From contig CAYSVH010000026.1 in NCBI GenBank assembly GCA_964434425.1, positions 1 to 15,191 on the forward strand: a stretch of 15,191 nt of DNA, read 5' to 3'. The position numbers were made by a program, and so were the translations under genes. This DNA is from CALMEC01 sp964434425. Lineage in GTDB: Bacteria > Actinomycetota > Thermoleophilia > Miltoncostaeales > Miltoncostaeaceae. The notes beneath the pieces are model-generated. The model saw only the letters and a list, made by a program, of their open reading frames with translations, was not told where the DNA came from and ran no database searches. The first letter of the stretch is position 1, and every line of letters starts with the position of its first letter. Below, in pieces: positions 1-7,631 of the stretch.

Positions 1-62
1 AACCATCCCGCCCCATACACCACGCGCACCCACCCACGGGAATACCCGAAGAGCCGAAACTC

Positions 63-1370
63 GTGGATCACCTCGATGAGCCCGCCCGCACCCACGTCGA
101 TGTCCGCTACGAGCAACCGGATCGCGCGTGCGACCTCCTCGCCTGGCGACGACTGGCGGCGCAGGGATGCTCGATCTTGGAAACCGACGCCACCGAGAGC
201 CGTGGCACCCTGCATCTCATCCTCCGCCAGCGGACCGAGGACGCCGCCGACTTCTTCGCACGCGTCGAGGACCGTCTCCTGGACGTGGGCGACCACGACC
301 TGCTCGTCGTCGTCGGACCCGCGCGACTGATGACGGAGCCCTCTGGCGTCTCCGGGCGACGGAGCCTGCTCCTCCCCACGCCCTCCTACACCGCGCCGCT
401 GCGCTACGTCGCGCCCCTGCCCAAGGGCCTCAGTCGATACGGGGGCCGGCGTCGCCTGGCGTTGTGGGTGTTCGGCCGTGCCTCGTCTCGATGGACGGTG
501 GTCGGATCGCACTCCCACACGAGGTTCGGCGCCGCCACCCGTCAGGCCATCGCCGCCGACGTCGCGACCTCCGTGTCCGATGCCGTCGATGTCGACGCAC
601 ATGCCTTTCACTCCAGCGCGGTGCTCGAATCGCGGCGATTTCTCGGGCGGCCGACGCTCGACGCACCGGCGTCGCCCACGATGGTGCCCGGGGCGGAGCG
701 GCTGGCAAGGGTCTGGGAGCTGGACCGGGGCGTGCTCCGCGGCGTCGACCTGATCGCAGCGGAGGCACGCCCGAGGACGATCGGCGTCACCGACGTCGGC
801 GACCTGGGACGGGACATCCCGGGAACGCGTCTCTCCGACGAACACATCGGTCCGCCCGCCGCGGGCTCGGTCGATGTGATCGGACCGGACGAGGTCCGCG
901 ATCCCGCATCTATCGGCCGACGCGGCGTCGATCGGCTGACCCTCGAAGCGGTGGCCCCACATGCGCGACTGACCGAACCCGGGGACGTCATCTACGTTTC
1001 GACGGGCGGACCGGCGGCATGGATCGACCCGGTCGGCGGCCACCTCGTACAGGCCCCGGCGCGTATCTTCCGTTGCCGGGACACCGAGCGCGACGGGCGG
1101 CGGCTGGTCCCCGCCGTGGTCGCCGCCGACATCGGCACGCAGCCCGGCCGTGACCGCTCCACCTGGCGCCTGCGCCTCGTCCCCGTCGACCGGGTCGATA
1201 CCCTCACCGAGATCACCCGGCGCATCGACGACCGGCGTCGGGAACTCCTCGATGAGATCGGCATCCTGGCCGATCTTCAATCCGAGCTGACCGACGGCCT
1301 ATCGGCCGGCTCTCTGGCCGCGACCATCACCTCACCCACGGCAGACCCCCACCCGAAGGCGGCGCAGTGA
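63..1370 (+). CDS. N-6 DNA methylase-derived specificity-like protein without visible MTase motifs
   Basis: I read this 435-aa protein as a relative of the C-terminal half of actinobacterial N-6 DNA methylases. Residues ~112-140 (APLRYVAPLPKGL, then RRLALWVFG) match the segment that follows the catalytic core in that family. Residues ~300-345 (LTEPGDVIYVSTGGPAAWID, GGHLVQAPARIFR) look like a TaqI/HsdS-type target-recognition region. Residues ~385-425 form a charged helix ending ELTDGLSAGSL, the usual tail of such proteins. The SAM-binding DPxxGSG and catalytic NPPY/F motifs are not visible. The frame stays open upstream to the left edge, so an earlier start, and a methyltransferase domain outside the window, is possible; GTG 63 has only a weak purine-rich site (GAAGAG). 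Its stop overlaps the hsdM start by 4 nt, so the two are co-transcribed. Gene existence is fairly sure; the family reading is moderate; a role as specificity or regulatory partner of the R-M system is inference. Confidence 0.7.
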   Translation: MDHLDEPARTHVDVRYEQPDRACDLLAWRRLAAQGCSILETDATESRGTLHLILRQRTEDAADFFARVEDRLLDVGDHDLLVVVGPARLMTEPSGVSGRRSLLLPTPSYTAPLRYVAPLPKGLSRYGGRRRLALWVFGRASSRWTVVGSHSHTRFGAATRQAIAADVATSVSDAVDVDAHAFHSSAVLESRRFLGRPTLDAPASPTMVPGAERLARVWELDRGVLRGVDLIAAEARPRTIGVTDVGDLGRDIPGTRLSDEHIGPPAAGSVDVIGPDEVRDPASIGRRGVDRLTLEAVAPHARLTEPGDVIYVSTGGPAAWIDPVGGHLVQAPARIFRCRDTERDGRRLVPAVVAADIGTQPGRDRSTWRLRLVPVDRVDTLTEITRRIDDRRRELLDEIGILADLQSELTDGLSAGSLAATITSPTADPHPKAAQ

Positions 1371-2971
1371 CACCTCCATCACCGACACCCCCGGCTCCGT
1401 CGACGCCGAAGGAGCTGAAGGACACGCTCTGGAAAGCGGCCGACAAGCTGCGCGGCTCCATGGACGCCAGCCAGTACAAGGACGTGGTCCTGGGCCTGGT
1501 CTTTCTGAAGTACGTCTCGGACGCCTTCTCCGAGCGACGGGACGCCATCCGCGCCGAGCTCGCCGGCGAGGACGAGGCGTACGTCAAGCAGACCCTGGAG
1601 GAGCCTGACGAATACACCGGCAGCGGGGTGTTCTGGGTCCAGCCGGCTGCGCGCTGGGACTACATCGCCGCCAATGCGAAGGGTGTCGCCGCGTCCGCAT
1701 CGGGCCATTCGCAGACGATCGGCGACCTGATCGATACGGCGATGCGCACGCTCGAGACGGACAACACCTCGTTGAAGAGCACGCTGCCGACAATGTATGG
1801 CCGCGACAACGTCGACCAGCGGCGCCTGGGCGAGCTGGTCGACCTGCTCAACTCGGCGCGCTTCAGCGGGCAGGGCGCCGCCAGGGCCCGTGACCTTCTG
1901 GGTGAGGTCTACGAGTACTTCCTCGACAAGTTCGCGAAGGCCGAGGGCAAACGGGGCGGCGAGTTCTACACGCCGCCGGTGCTGGTCCGCACCCTGGTCG
2001 AGATCCTCGAACCCCACCACGGCCGCGTCTATGACCCGTGCTGCGGATCGGCCGGCATGTTCGTGCAGGCCGAGAGGTTCATCGAACGACACAACGAGGA
2101 CCCGACGAACATCGCGGTCTACGGCCAGGAGCTCAACGAGCGGACGTGGAAGATGGCGAAGATGAACCTGGCCATCCACGGCATCGACTCGCAGGGTCTC
2201 GGATCCGTGTGGCAGGACACCTTCGCCCGGGACCTCCACCCGGAGATGCGCGCCGACTTCGTGCTGGCCAATCCGCCGTTCAACATCAAGGACTGGGCCC
2301 GCTCGGAGGACGACCGGCGCTGGAAGTACGGCGTCCCACCCGCGCGCAATGCCAACTACGCGTGGATGCAGCACATCATCAGCAAGCTCGACGTGCAGGG
2401 TGAGGCCGCCGTCGTCATGGCCAACGGCACGATGGCCTCCAACACCGGGGGTGAGGGCGAGATCCGCAGGGCGATGCTGCAGGACGACATCGTGTCGTGC
2501 GTCATCGCAATGCCGCCCAACCTGTTCCGATCGGTGGCGATCCCGGTCTGCGTGTGGTTCTTCGCCCGCGACAAGGGAATCGGGACGCGCGGTTCGGTGG
2601 ACCGGCGCGGCGAGGCGCTCTTCATCGACGCTCGCGAACTCGGTCACATGGTGGACCGTGTCGAGCGCACGTTCTCGGATGAGGACATCGAGCGCATCGC
2701 CAACACGTTTCGCACGTGGCGTGGCCGCGAGTCTGCCACCGGCGAGTACGAGGATGTGCCGGGCTTCTGCAGGAGCGCAGACCTGGAGGAGATTGAGGCC
2801 GCCGGCTGGGCGCTCACTCCCGGCCGGTATGTCGGAGTCGCCGAGGGCCCGGAGGATGACGAGCCGATCGACGAGAAGATCGCGCGGCTGACAAAGGAGT
2901 TGACCGAGGCACTCGATGAGTCGGCTCGGCTGGATCGCGTGGTGCGAGCACAGTTGCGGAGGTTGGGTTGA
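1367..2971 (+). CDS. hsdM: Type I restriction-modification methyltransferase subunit HsdM
   Basis: HsdM is the adenine-N6 methyltransferase subunit of a type I R-M complex: with HsdS it methylates host sites, and with HsdR it completes the restriction enzyme. The 534-aa protein has the helical HsdM_N domain (residues ~10-135, LKDTLWKAADKLRGSMD) and the N6_Mtase domain from ~180 (GGEFYTPPVLVRTLVEIL). The SAM-binding motif DPCCGSAGM starts at residue 223 and catalytic NPPF at residue 302, followed by the type I hallmark DRRWKYGVPP. The last ~30 residues are a charged helix. Length is normal for the family. GTG 1367 is chosen because the family N-terminus begins just downstream and the start overlaps the upstream stop (GTGA). 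The 3' end overlaps hsdS by 4 nt. The identification is secure; the target sequence and R-M subtype cannot be read from the DNA. Confidence 0.97.
   Translation: MTPPSPTPPAPSTPKELKDTLWKAADKLRGSMDASQYKDVVLGLVFLKYVSDAFSERRDAIRAELAGEDEAYVKQTLEEPDEYTGSGVFWVQPAARWDYIAANAKGVAASASGHSQTIGDLIDTAMRTLETDNTSLKSTLPTMYGRDNVDQRRLGELVDLLNSARFSGQGAARARDLLGEVYEYFLDKFAKAEGKRGGEFYTPPVLVRTLVEILEPHHGRVYDPCCGSAGMFVQAERFIERHNEDPTNIAVYGQELNERTWKMAKMNLAIHGIDSQGLGSVWQDTFARDLHPEMRADFVLANPPFNIKDWARSEDDRRWKYGVPPARNANYAWMQHIISKLDVQGEAAVVMANGTMASNTGGEGEIRRAMLQDDIVSCVIAMPPNLFRSVAIPVCVWFFARDKGIGTRGSVDRRGEALFIDARELGHMVDRVERTFSDEDIERIANTFRTWRGRESATGEYEDVPGFCRSADLEEIEAAGWALTPGRYVGVAEGPEDDEPIDEKIARLTKELTEALDESARLDRVVRAQLRRLG
2958..2970 (+). 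promoter_or_regulatory. Shine-Dalgarno GGAGG with TTG start of hsdS
   Basis: GGAGG at 2958-2962 lies 5 nt before TTG 2968, inside the end of hsdM. It supports the rare TTG start and translational coupling through the TTGA overlap. No ATG or GTG lies at a suitable distance in this frame. Confidence 0.7.
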
Positions 2972-4161
2972 CAGCCTCGACGGAAACGGTGCCCATCGGC
3001 GAGCTGTGTGAGAAGGTCGTGTCCGGAGGCACTCCCCGCCGTCGGAACCCGTCGTACTACGGCGGAAGAATTCCGTGGGTCAAGACGATGGACCTTAATG
3101 ACGGACCGGTGACTTCCACGAACGAAACGCTCACTAAGTTGGGGCTCGCGGAGAGTTCGGCGAAGCTCCTGCCCGTCGGGAGCGTGTTGATCGCAATGTA
3201 CGGCGGACCGCCCACGGGAGGAAGACTCGGATACTTGGAAGTTGAGGCCGCTTGTAACCAAGCAGCCTGTGGGCTAGTGCCTGATCCCTCTAAGGCCGAT
3301 GACCGATGGGTCTTCTACGCCCTGCTTTACACCCGAGACAGGCTGACCCGTCTCGCTTCAGGCGCGGCCCAACAGAACTTGAATGTTTCAATGGTGCGAG
3401 AGCATCAGGTCCCTGTCCATTCACTTTCCCATCAGCGTGCAATCGCCGACGTCCTGAGGGCGCTGGACGACAAGATCGCCGTGAATCGACAGGTGCTGAG
3501 CACAGGTCTCGGCCTGATCGATGCAGCGTACGCGGCAGCAAGAAAGGCCCGTGGGCGAACGTCCATCGAGGACGTCGCAGTCCTTGGAGGCGGTGGAACA
3601 CCATCGACGAAAGACGCGTCACTCTGGAACCACGAACACCATTGGGCAACGCCTAGTGACGTCACGGGGATGAACGGCCCGTGGCTGTTGGACACCGCGC
3701 GTCACATATCAGCGGCTGGCCTCAGAGCGATCACATCGAAGCTGTATCCAAGGCGAACGATTCTCATGACTTCGCGAGCGTCGATCGGCCACTGTGCCCT
3801 GGCTGCCGCACCGACCGCGGTCAATCAGGGGTTCATCGCCATACAGGCCAAAGAAGAAGCGCTTCAGACTTGGCTATTCGCGCAGATGCGAAGCCGGACT
3901 ACCGAGTTTCTCGCTTGGGCGAACGGAGCAACTTTCCTAGAGCTGCCGAAAGGGATATTCAAGTCGCTCCCAGTCGATCTGCCGACGGAAGAAGCCCTTG
4001 GGTCATTCCGAGCCGCCTCCGATGGTGTCCTTGACCGTCTTGAAGCCGCACAAGCCGAGAACGACAGTCTTGCCGCTACTCGCGACGAACTCCTCCCACT
4101 CCTTATGAGCGGGAGGATCACCGTCAAGGACGCGGAGCGCCGTGTCGAAGACGAGGTCTGA
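2968..4161 (+). CDS. hsdS: Type I restriction-modification specificity subunit HsdS
   Basis: HsdS sets the bipartite DNA target of the type I complex and bridges two HsdM and two HsdR subunits. The 397-aa protein shows the classic layout of two target-recognition domains, each followed by a conserved helix. TRD1 is residues ~5-150 (begins IGELCEKVVSGGTPRRR, with PWVKTMDL). The central helix is ~154-190 (SHQRAIADVLRALDDKIAVN). TRD2 is ~195-340 (VLGGGGTPSTK, WATPSDVTG). The distal helix is ~345-390, ending LLPLLMSGRITVKD. The repeated 'GGTP..' openings mark the two half-subunits. The start is TTG 2968, overlapping the hsdM stop as TTGA, with a clear GGAGG at 2958-2962. The gene looks less GC-rich than its neighbours, especially inside the TRDs, as expected for specificity genes that are exchanged by recombination. 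Identification is firm; the target sequence is unknown. Confidence 0.95.
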   Translation: MTASTETVPIGELCEKVVSGGTPRRRNPSYYGGRIPWVKTMDLNDGPVTSTNETLTKLGLAESSAKLLPVGSVLIAMYGGPPTGGRLGYLEVEAACNQAACGLVPDPSKADDRWVFYALLYTRDRLTRLASGAAQQNLNVSMVREHQVPVHSLSHQRAIADVLRALDDKIAVNRQVLSTGLGLIDAAYAAARKARGRTSIEDVAVLGGGGTPSTKDASLWNHEHHWATPSDVTGMNGPWLLDTARHISAAGLRAITSKLYPRRTILMTSRASIGHCALAAAPTAVNQGFIAIQAKEEALQTWLFAQMRSRTTEFLAWANGATFLELPKGIFKSLPVDLPTEEALGSFRAASDGVLDRLEAAQAENDSLAATRDELLPLLMSGRITVKDAERRVEDEV

Positions 4162-4162
4162 C

Positions 4163-7100
4163 ATGGAGACGATGAACGAGTCCGCATGGGAGGACTGGGT
4201 CCTCGAGGTCCTCGCCGACTGGGACTGGACACCGTTGGCCGGACCTGCGGTGGCTCCCGGATCCGGCGAGCGCGAATCGTGGCACGACATCGTCCTTCGC
4301 GGCACTCTAACCGCCGCGCTGCGCGACCTCAACCCCGAAGTCCCCCAGGAGTATCTGCGGCAGGCGGCCGCCGAGGTGCTCTCCCCGCAGTCGCAGGACG
4401 CGATCACCGAGAACCACCGGCTCCACAGGGTCCTGGTCGATGGATACCGCGGCATCGCCTACATCGATGACGCGGGGCGTCAGGTCACACCGACGATTCG
4501 TTTCCTCTCCGCGGACCCGGCCGAGAATCGGTATCGCGCCGCCAACCAGATCACGATCCGCGACCGGGAGCATGAGCGACGATTCGACGTCGTCCTCTAC
4601 ATCAACGGGCTGCCGGTCGCGATCATCGAGCTGAAGAAGGCGGGATCGAAGGGCACCAGCGCGGAGGGCGCGTACAACCAGCTGCAGACCTACGTCCACG
4701 AGTTCCCGATCGCGTTCCGGTTCGCGGTTCTGGTCGTGGCCAGCGACGGCGTCACCGCACGCTACGGCACACCCTTCACCCCGTGGCACCACTTCGCGTC
4801 GTGGAACGTCGATGACGACGGGCACCTGGTCGGCCCGGACGACGTCGGGCAGGACGGCCGGCCGGTCACCGAACTCGGCCTCAACCTGGCGGGACTCTTC
4901 AACAACGAGCGCTTCGGTCAGCTGCTCCGCGACTTCGTCGCCTTCGACGAGGACGACGGCGGCCTCACCAAACGGATCGCCAAGCCTCACCAGTACTTCG
5001 CCGTCACCAAGGCCGTCGCCAGCACGGTTCAGGCGGTCGCGAGCGACGGCCGCGCCGGCGTCGTGTGGCACACGCAGGGATCCGGCAAGTCGATGGAGAT
5101 GGAGCTCTACACCGCCAGGGTGATGCGCCACCCGCGGCTGGCCAACCCCACCATCGTGGTCATCACCGACCGCACCGAACTGGACACCCAGCTCTACGAC
5201 GCGTTCCGGCGAAGCACCCTCCTTCCCGAATCGCCTCAACAGGTCGCGACGCGGGACGACCTGCGGCAGCAGCTGACCGACCGCCGTACCGGCGGCATCT
5301 ACTTCACCACGCTCCAGAAGTTCGGCCTGTCCGCGGACGAGCGCTCATCCGGTGCCGACCATCCGATGCTGTCGGATCGACGCAACATCATCGTCATCGC
5401 CGACGAGGCGCACCGCAGCCACTACGACGCGATCGACGGCTACGCCGCGCACCTGAAGACCGCCCTCCCCAGCGCGACCCTGATCGCCTTCACCGGCACT
5501 CCCATCGCCGAGGGCGAGCGCGATACCCGCCGGGTCTTCGGCGACGACATCGACGTCTACGACCTGCACCGCGCCGTCGCCGACGGGGCCACCGTGCCGG
5601 TCTCGTTCGAGCCGCGGCTGATCAAGCTGAAGCGGGTCGCGGGTGTCGACGACGAGGACATCGACGACAGGGCCGAGGAGGCCCTCGGGTCCCTGGACGA
5701 GGCCGACCGGGATCGCCTGCAGCGCAGCGTCGCCGTCCTCGACACGGTGTACGGCGCGCCCGAGCGCCTGCGGGAACTGGCCCACGACTTCGTCAGACAC
5801 TGGGAAACACGACGCGACGTCATGAGGCCCTTCATCGGCGTCCCCGGCAAGGCCATGATCGTCTGCGCCACCCGCGCCATCGCGGCGCGCCTGTATGAGG
5901 AGATCATCGCTCTCCGCCCGGACTGGCACGACGACGCCGACGACAAGGGGCGGATCAAGGTCGTCTACACGGCATCGCCGTCGGATCCCGCGGAGCTCAA
6001 GAAGCACATGCGCCGGCCCAGTGCCACGGCGGCGATCAAGGCGCGGGTCAAGGATGCGGACGACGAACTCGAGATCATCATCGTCAAGGACATGATGCTG
6101 ACCGGGTTCGACGCCCCCGCGCTCCACACGCTCTACCTCGACCGCCCCCTGAAGGGCGCGCTGCTGATGCAGACGCTCGCCCGCGTCAACCGCACCTACC
6201 GGGGCAAACAGGACGGCTTGCTGGTGGCCTACGCCCCTCTCGCCGACAACCTGGCCAGGGCCCTGTCCGAGTTCACACGCGACGCCGAGGCGACCGGCGA
6301 GCGGGTGGGACGCTCGGCCCAAGAGGCTGCTGAGATCGTCCACGACCTGCTGGACCAGCTGAGAGACCTGGTCGGAGATGAGTGGAAGACGACGTACAAC
6401 GCGGACGGGAAGACCGGGTGGATCACGGCCGTGCAGTCGGTGGTCAACCGTCTGCGGTCCCCCCTCACGCCGGGCAACACGGACCCCGACGATCCCGACG
6501 TGCGGCCGCTGGCCGATGCCTTCCGGAGCCTCGCGGGCAAGCTGGCCCGCGCCTGGGCGCTGGCGGTCGGCGTCCCGGAGATGGAGACGGTCCGGCCCGA
6601 GGTGCGGTTCTTCGAGGAGGTCCGCACGTGGATGGCCAAGCTGGACGCCCAGGATCGCATCTCACGCGGCGAGCCGCTGCCCGACGACATCCGGCGCCTT
6701 CTGGGCGACATCATCGTCACATCCGCGGAATCCACCGGTGTCATCGACATCTACGAGGCGGCGGGGCTGCAGCGCCCGCGGCTCGACGCGCTCACACCGG
6801 CCTGGCAGGCCGACGCCTCCACACCGAACAAGGCCCAGCTCGCGATCGAGGCGCTCAAGGCGAGCCTGCTGGAGGAGTCCGCCGCGCTCACCCGCGGCAA
6901 CGAGGTCCGGCGCAAGCTCTTCTCCGAACGGATCAACGATCTGATGGCCCGCTACACCAACCAGCAGCTCACGGCGGCCGAGGTCATCGCCGAGCTGGTG
7001 GAGATGGCCAAGGACGTCGTCGCCGAGGCCGACCGCGGCGCGCGGTTCGACCCGCCGCTGGAGGCGGACGAGCTGGCGTTCTACGACGTGGTGACGCAGA

Positions 7101-7357
7101 ACGAGTCGGCCGTCGACGTGATGGGCGACGACGTGCTGGCCCAGATCGCCCGCGACCTCGTGGCCACCATGCGTCGTGACACCCGCACCGACTGGACGGT
7201 GCGCGAGGACGTGAAGGCCAAGCTGCGCGCCGGCATCAAGCGCCTGCTGCGGAAATACGGATACCCACCCGACCAGCAGCCTGCCGCGATCGCCCAGGTG
7301 ATGCAGCAGATGGAGGCGCTGGCGCCGCGTTATGCGGAGGAGGGCATGTCGCGGTGA
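4163..7357 (+). CDS. hsdR: Type I restriction endonuclease subunit HsdR
   Basis: HsdR is the ATP-dependent DNA translocase and nuclease of the type I complex. The 1064-aa protein has an N-terminal PD-(D/E)xK nuclease domain: RFDVVLY with Asp142, then IELKK with Glu156 and Lys158. The SF2 helicase motor follows: Walker A QGSGKS near residue 306, DEAH at 414-417, motif III AFTGTP shortly after, and motif VI QTLARVNRTYRGK from residue 670. The remaining ~350 residues are the helical C-terminal region that binds the HsdM/HsdS core. The gene looks intact, with all key motifs present. ATG 4163 is preferred: it lies 1 nt after the hsdS stop and has GAGG 6 nt upstream. GTG 4142 would add seven residues inside hsdS, and ATG 4172 is also possible. 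It is the last gene of the hsd operon. Confidence 0.96.
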   Translation: METMNESAWEDWVLEVLADWDWTPLAGPAVAPGSGERESWHDIVLRGTLTAALRDLNPEVPQEYLRQAAAEVLSPQSQDAITENHRLHRVLVDGYRGIAYIDDAGRQVTPTIRFLSADPAENRYRAANQITIRDREHERRFDVVLYINGLPVAIIELKKAGSKGTSAEGAYNQLQTYVHEFPIAFRFAVLVVASDGVTARYGTPFTPWHHFASWNVDDDGHLVGPDDVGQDGRPVTELGLNLAGLFNNERFGQLLRDFVAFDEDDGGLTKRIAKPHQYFAVTKAVASTVQAVASDGRAGVVWHTQGSGKSMEMELYTARVMRHPRLANPTIVVITDRTELDTQLYDAFRRSTLLPESPQQVATRDDLRQQLTDRRTGGIYFTTLQKFGLSADERSSGADHPMLSDRRNIIVIADEAHRSHYDAIDGYAAHLKTALPSATLIAFTGTPIAEGERDTRRVFGDDIDVYDLHRAVADGATVPVSFEPRLIKLKRVAGVDDEDIDDRAEEALGSLDEADRDRLQRSVAVLDTVYGAPERLRELAHDFVRHWETRRDVMRPFIGVPGKAMIVCATRAIAARLYEEIIALRPDWHDDADDKGRIKVVYTASPSDPAELKKHMRRPSATAAIKARVKDADDELEIIIVKDMMLTGFDAPALHTLYLDRPLKGALLMQTLARVNRTYRGKQDGLLVAYAPLADNLARALSEFTRDAEATGERVGRSAQEAAEIVHDLLDQLRDLVGDEWKTTYNADGKTGWITAVQSVVNRLRSPLTPGNTDPDDPDVRPLADAFRSLAGKLARAWALAVGVPEMETVRPEVRFFEEVRTWMAKLDAQDRISRGEPLPDDIRRLLGDIIVTSAESTGVIDIYEAAGLQRPRLDALTPAWQADASTPNKAQLAIEALKASLLEESAALTRGNEVRRKLFSERINDLMARYTNQQLTAAEVIAELVEMAKDVVAEADRGARFDPPLEADELAFYDVVTQNESAVDVMGDDVLAQIARDLVATMRRDTRTDWTVREDVKAKLRAGIKRLLRKYGYPPDQQPAAIAQVMQQMEALAPRYAEEGMSR

Positions 7358-7631
7358 CGAAACATGCGCTGGTTATGCACGTACGCCCATCACGCTTCTG
7401 TGTCGTGCGAAACGCCGTGTCCTCCTGTGCATGGGCGCGTGGCGCTCGGCCGCACAGGGACACAGAGCCGTTCTCCTCCCCCCTTCGGGGGCTGGAGGCC
7501 CGGCTCGACTGCACGTTGCGGGCCGTGGCGCCACGTGTGCTGCGCGCGCCGACCGACACGAGCGTCTCTGGCCTCGAGGGCAGTCTGCGCCCAATGGGAT
7601 ACTTCACCGACGACACGAAGGAACGGGTGGA
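7358..7631. other. Intergenic spacer between hsdR and the adaptor/protease unit
   Basis: This 274-nt stretch has no convincing gene. Open frames exist on both strands, but their translations are Arg/Pro/Ala-rich shadows without family signals. It contains the hairpin at 7475-7498 and a weak -10-like GATACT at 7598-7603 with no recognisable -35. The spacing is far larger than inside the hsd operon, which suggests that transcription is reset here. Confidence 0.5.
7475..7498 (+). terminator. cUUCGg hairpin downstream of hsdR (possible terminator)
   Basis: CCTCC-CCCC, loop TTCG, GGGG, a 2-nt bulge (CT), then GGAGG gives nine G-C-rich pairs closed by the very stable cUUCGg tetraloop. It lies 118 nt after hsdR. 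No T-run follows on the plus strand, so it is not a canonical intrinsic terminator. In high-GC Gram-positives, U-less hairpins can terminate or stabilise 3' ends; it could instead be an RNA structure in the leader of the next gene. Confidence 0.4.

Noticed and set aside
2033..2059. DPCCGSAGM in HsdM has Ala where many relatives have Gly
   Set aside because: Ala at this position is accepted in type I methylases, so it is not evidence of a dead enzyme.
1379..2647. 422-aa open frame on the minus strand opposite hsdM
   Set aside because: It is a shadow of hsdM: Arg/Val/His/Asp-rich with no family signal, while the plus strand carries full type I methylase motifs.
7332..7631. 100-residue N-terminal extension of the adaptor/TY-Chap-like protein
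   Set aside because: It overlaps the end of hsdR, is Arg/Ala-rich without sense, and the paralogous module shows the true start at MSNFWD (7632).
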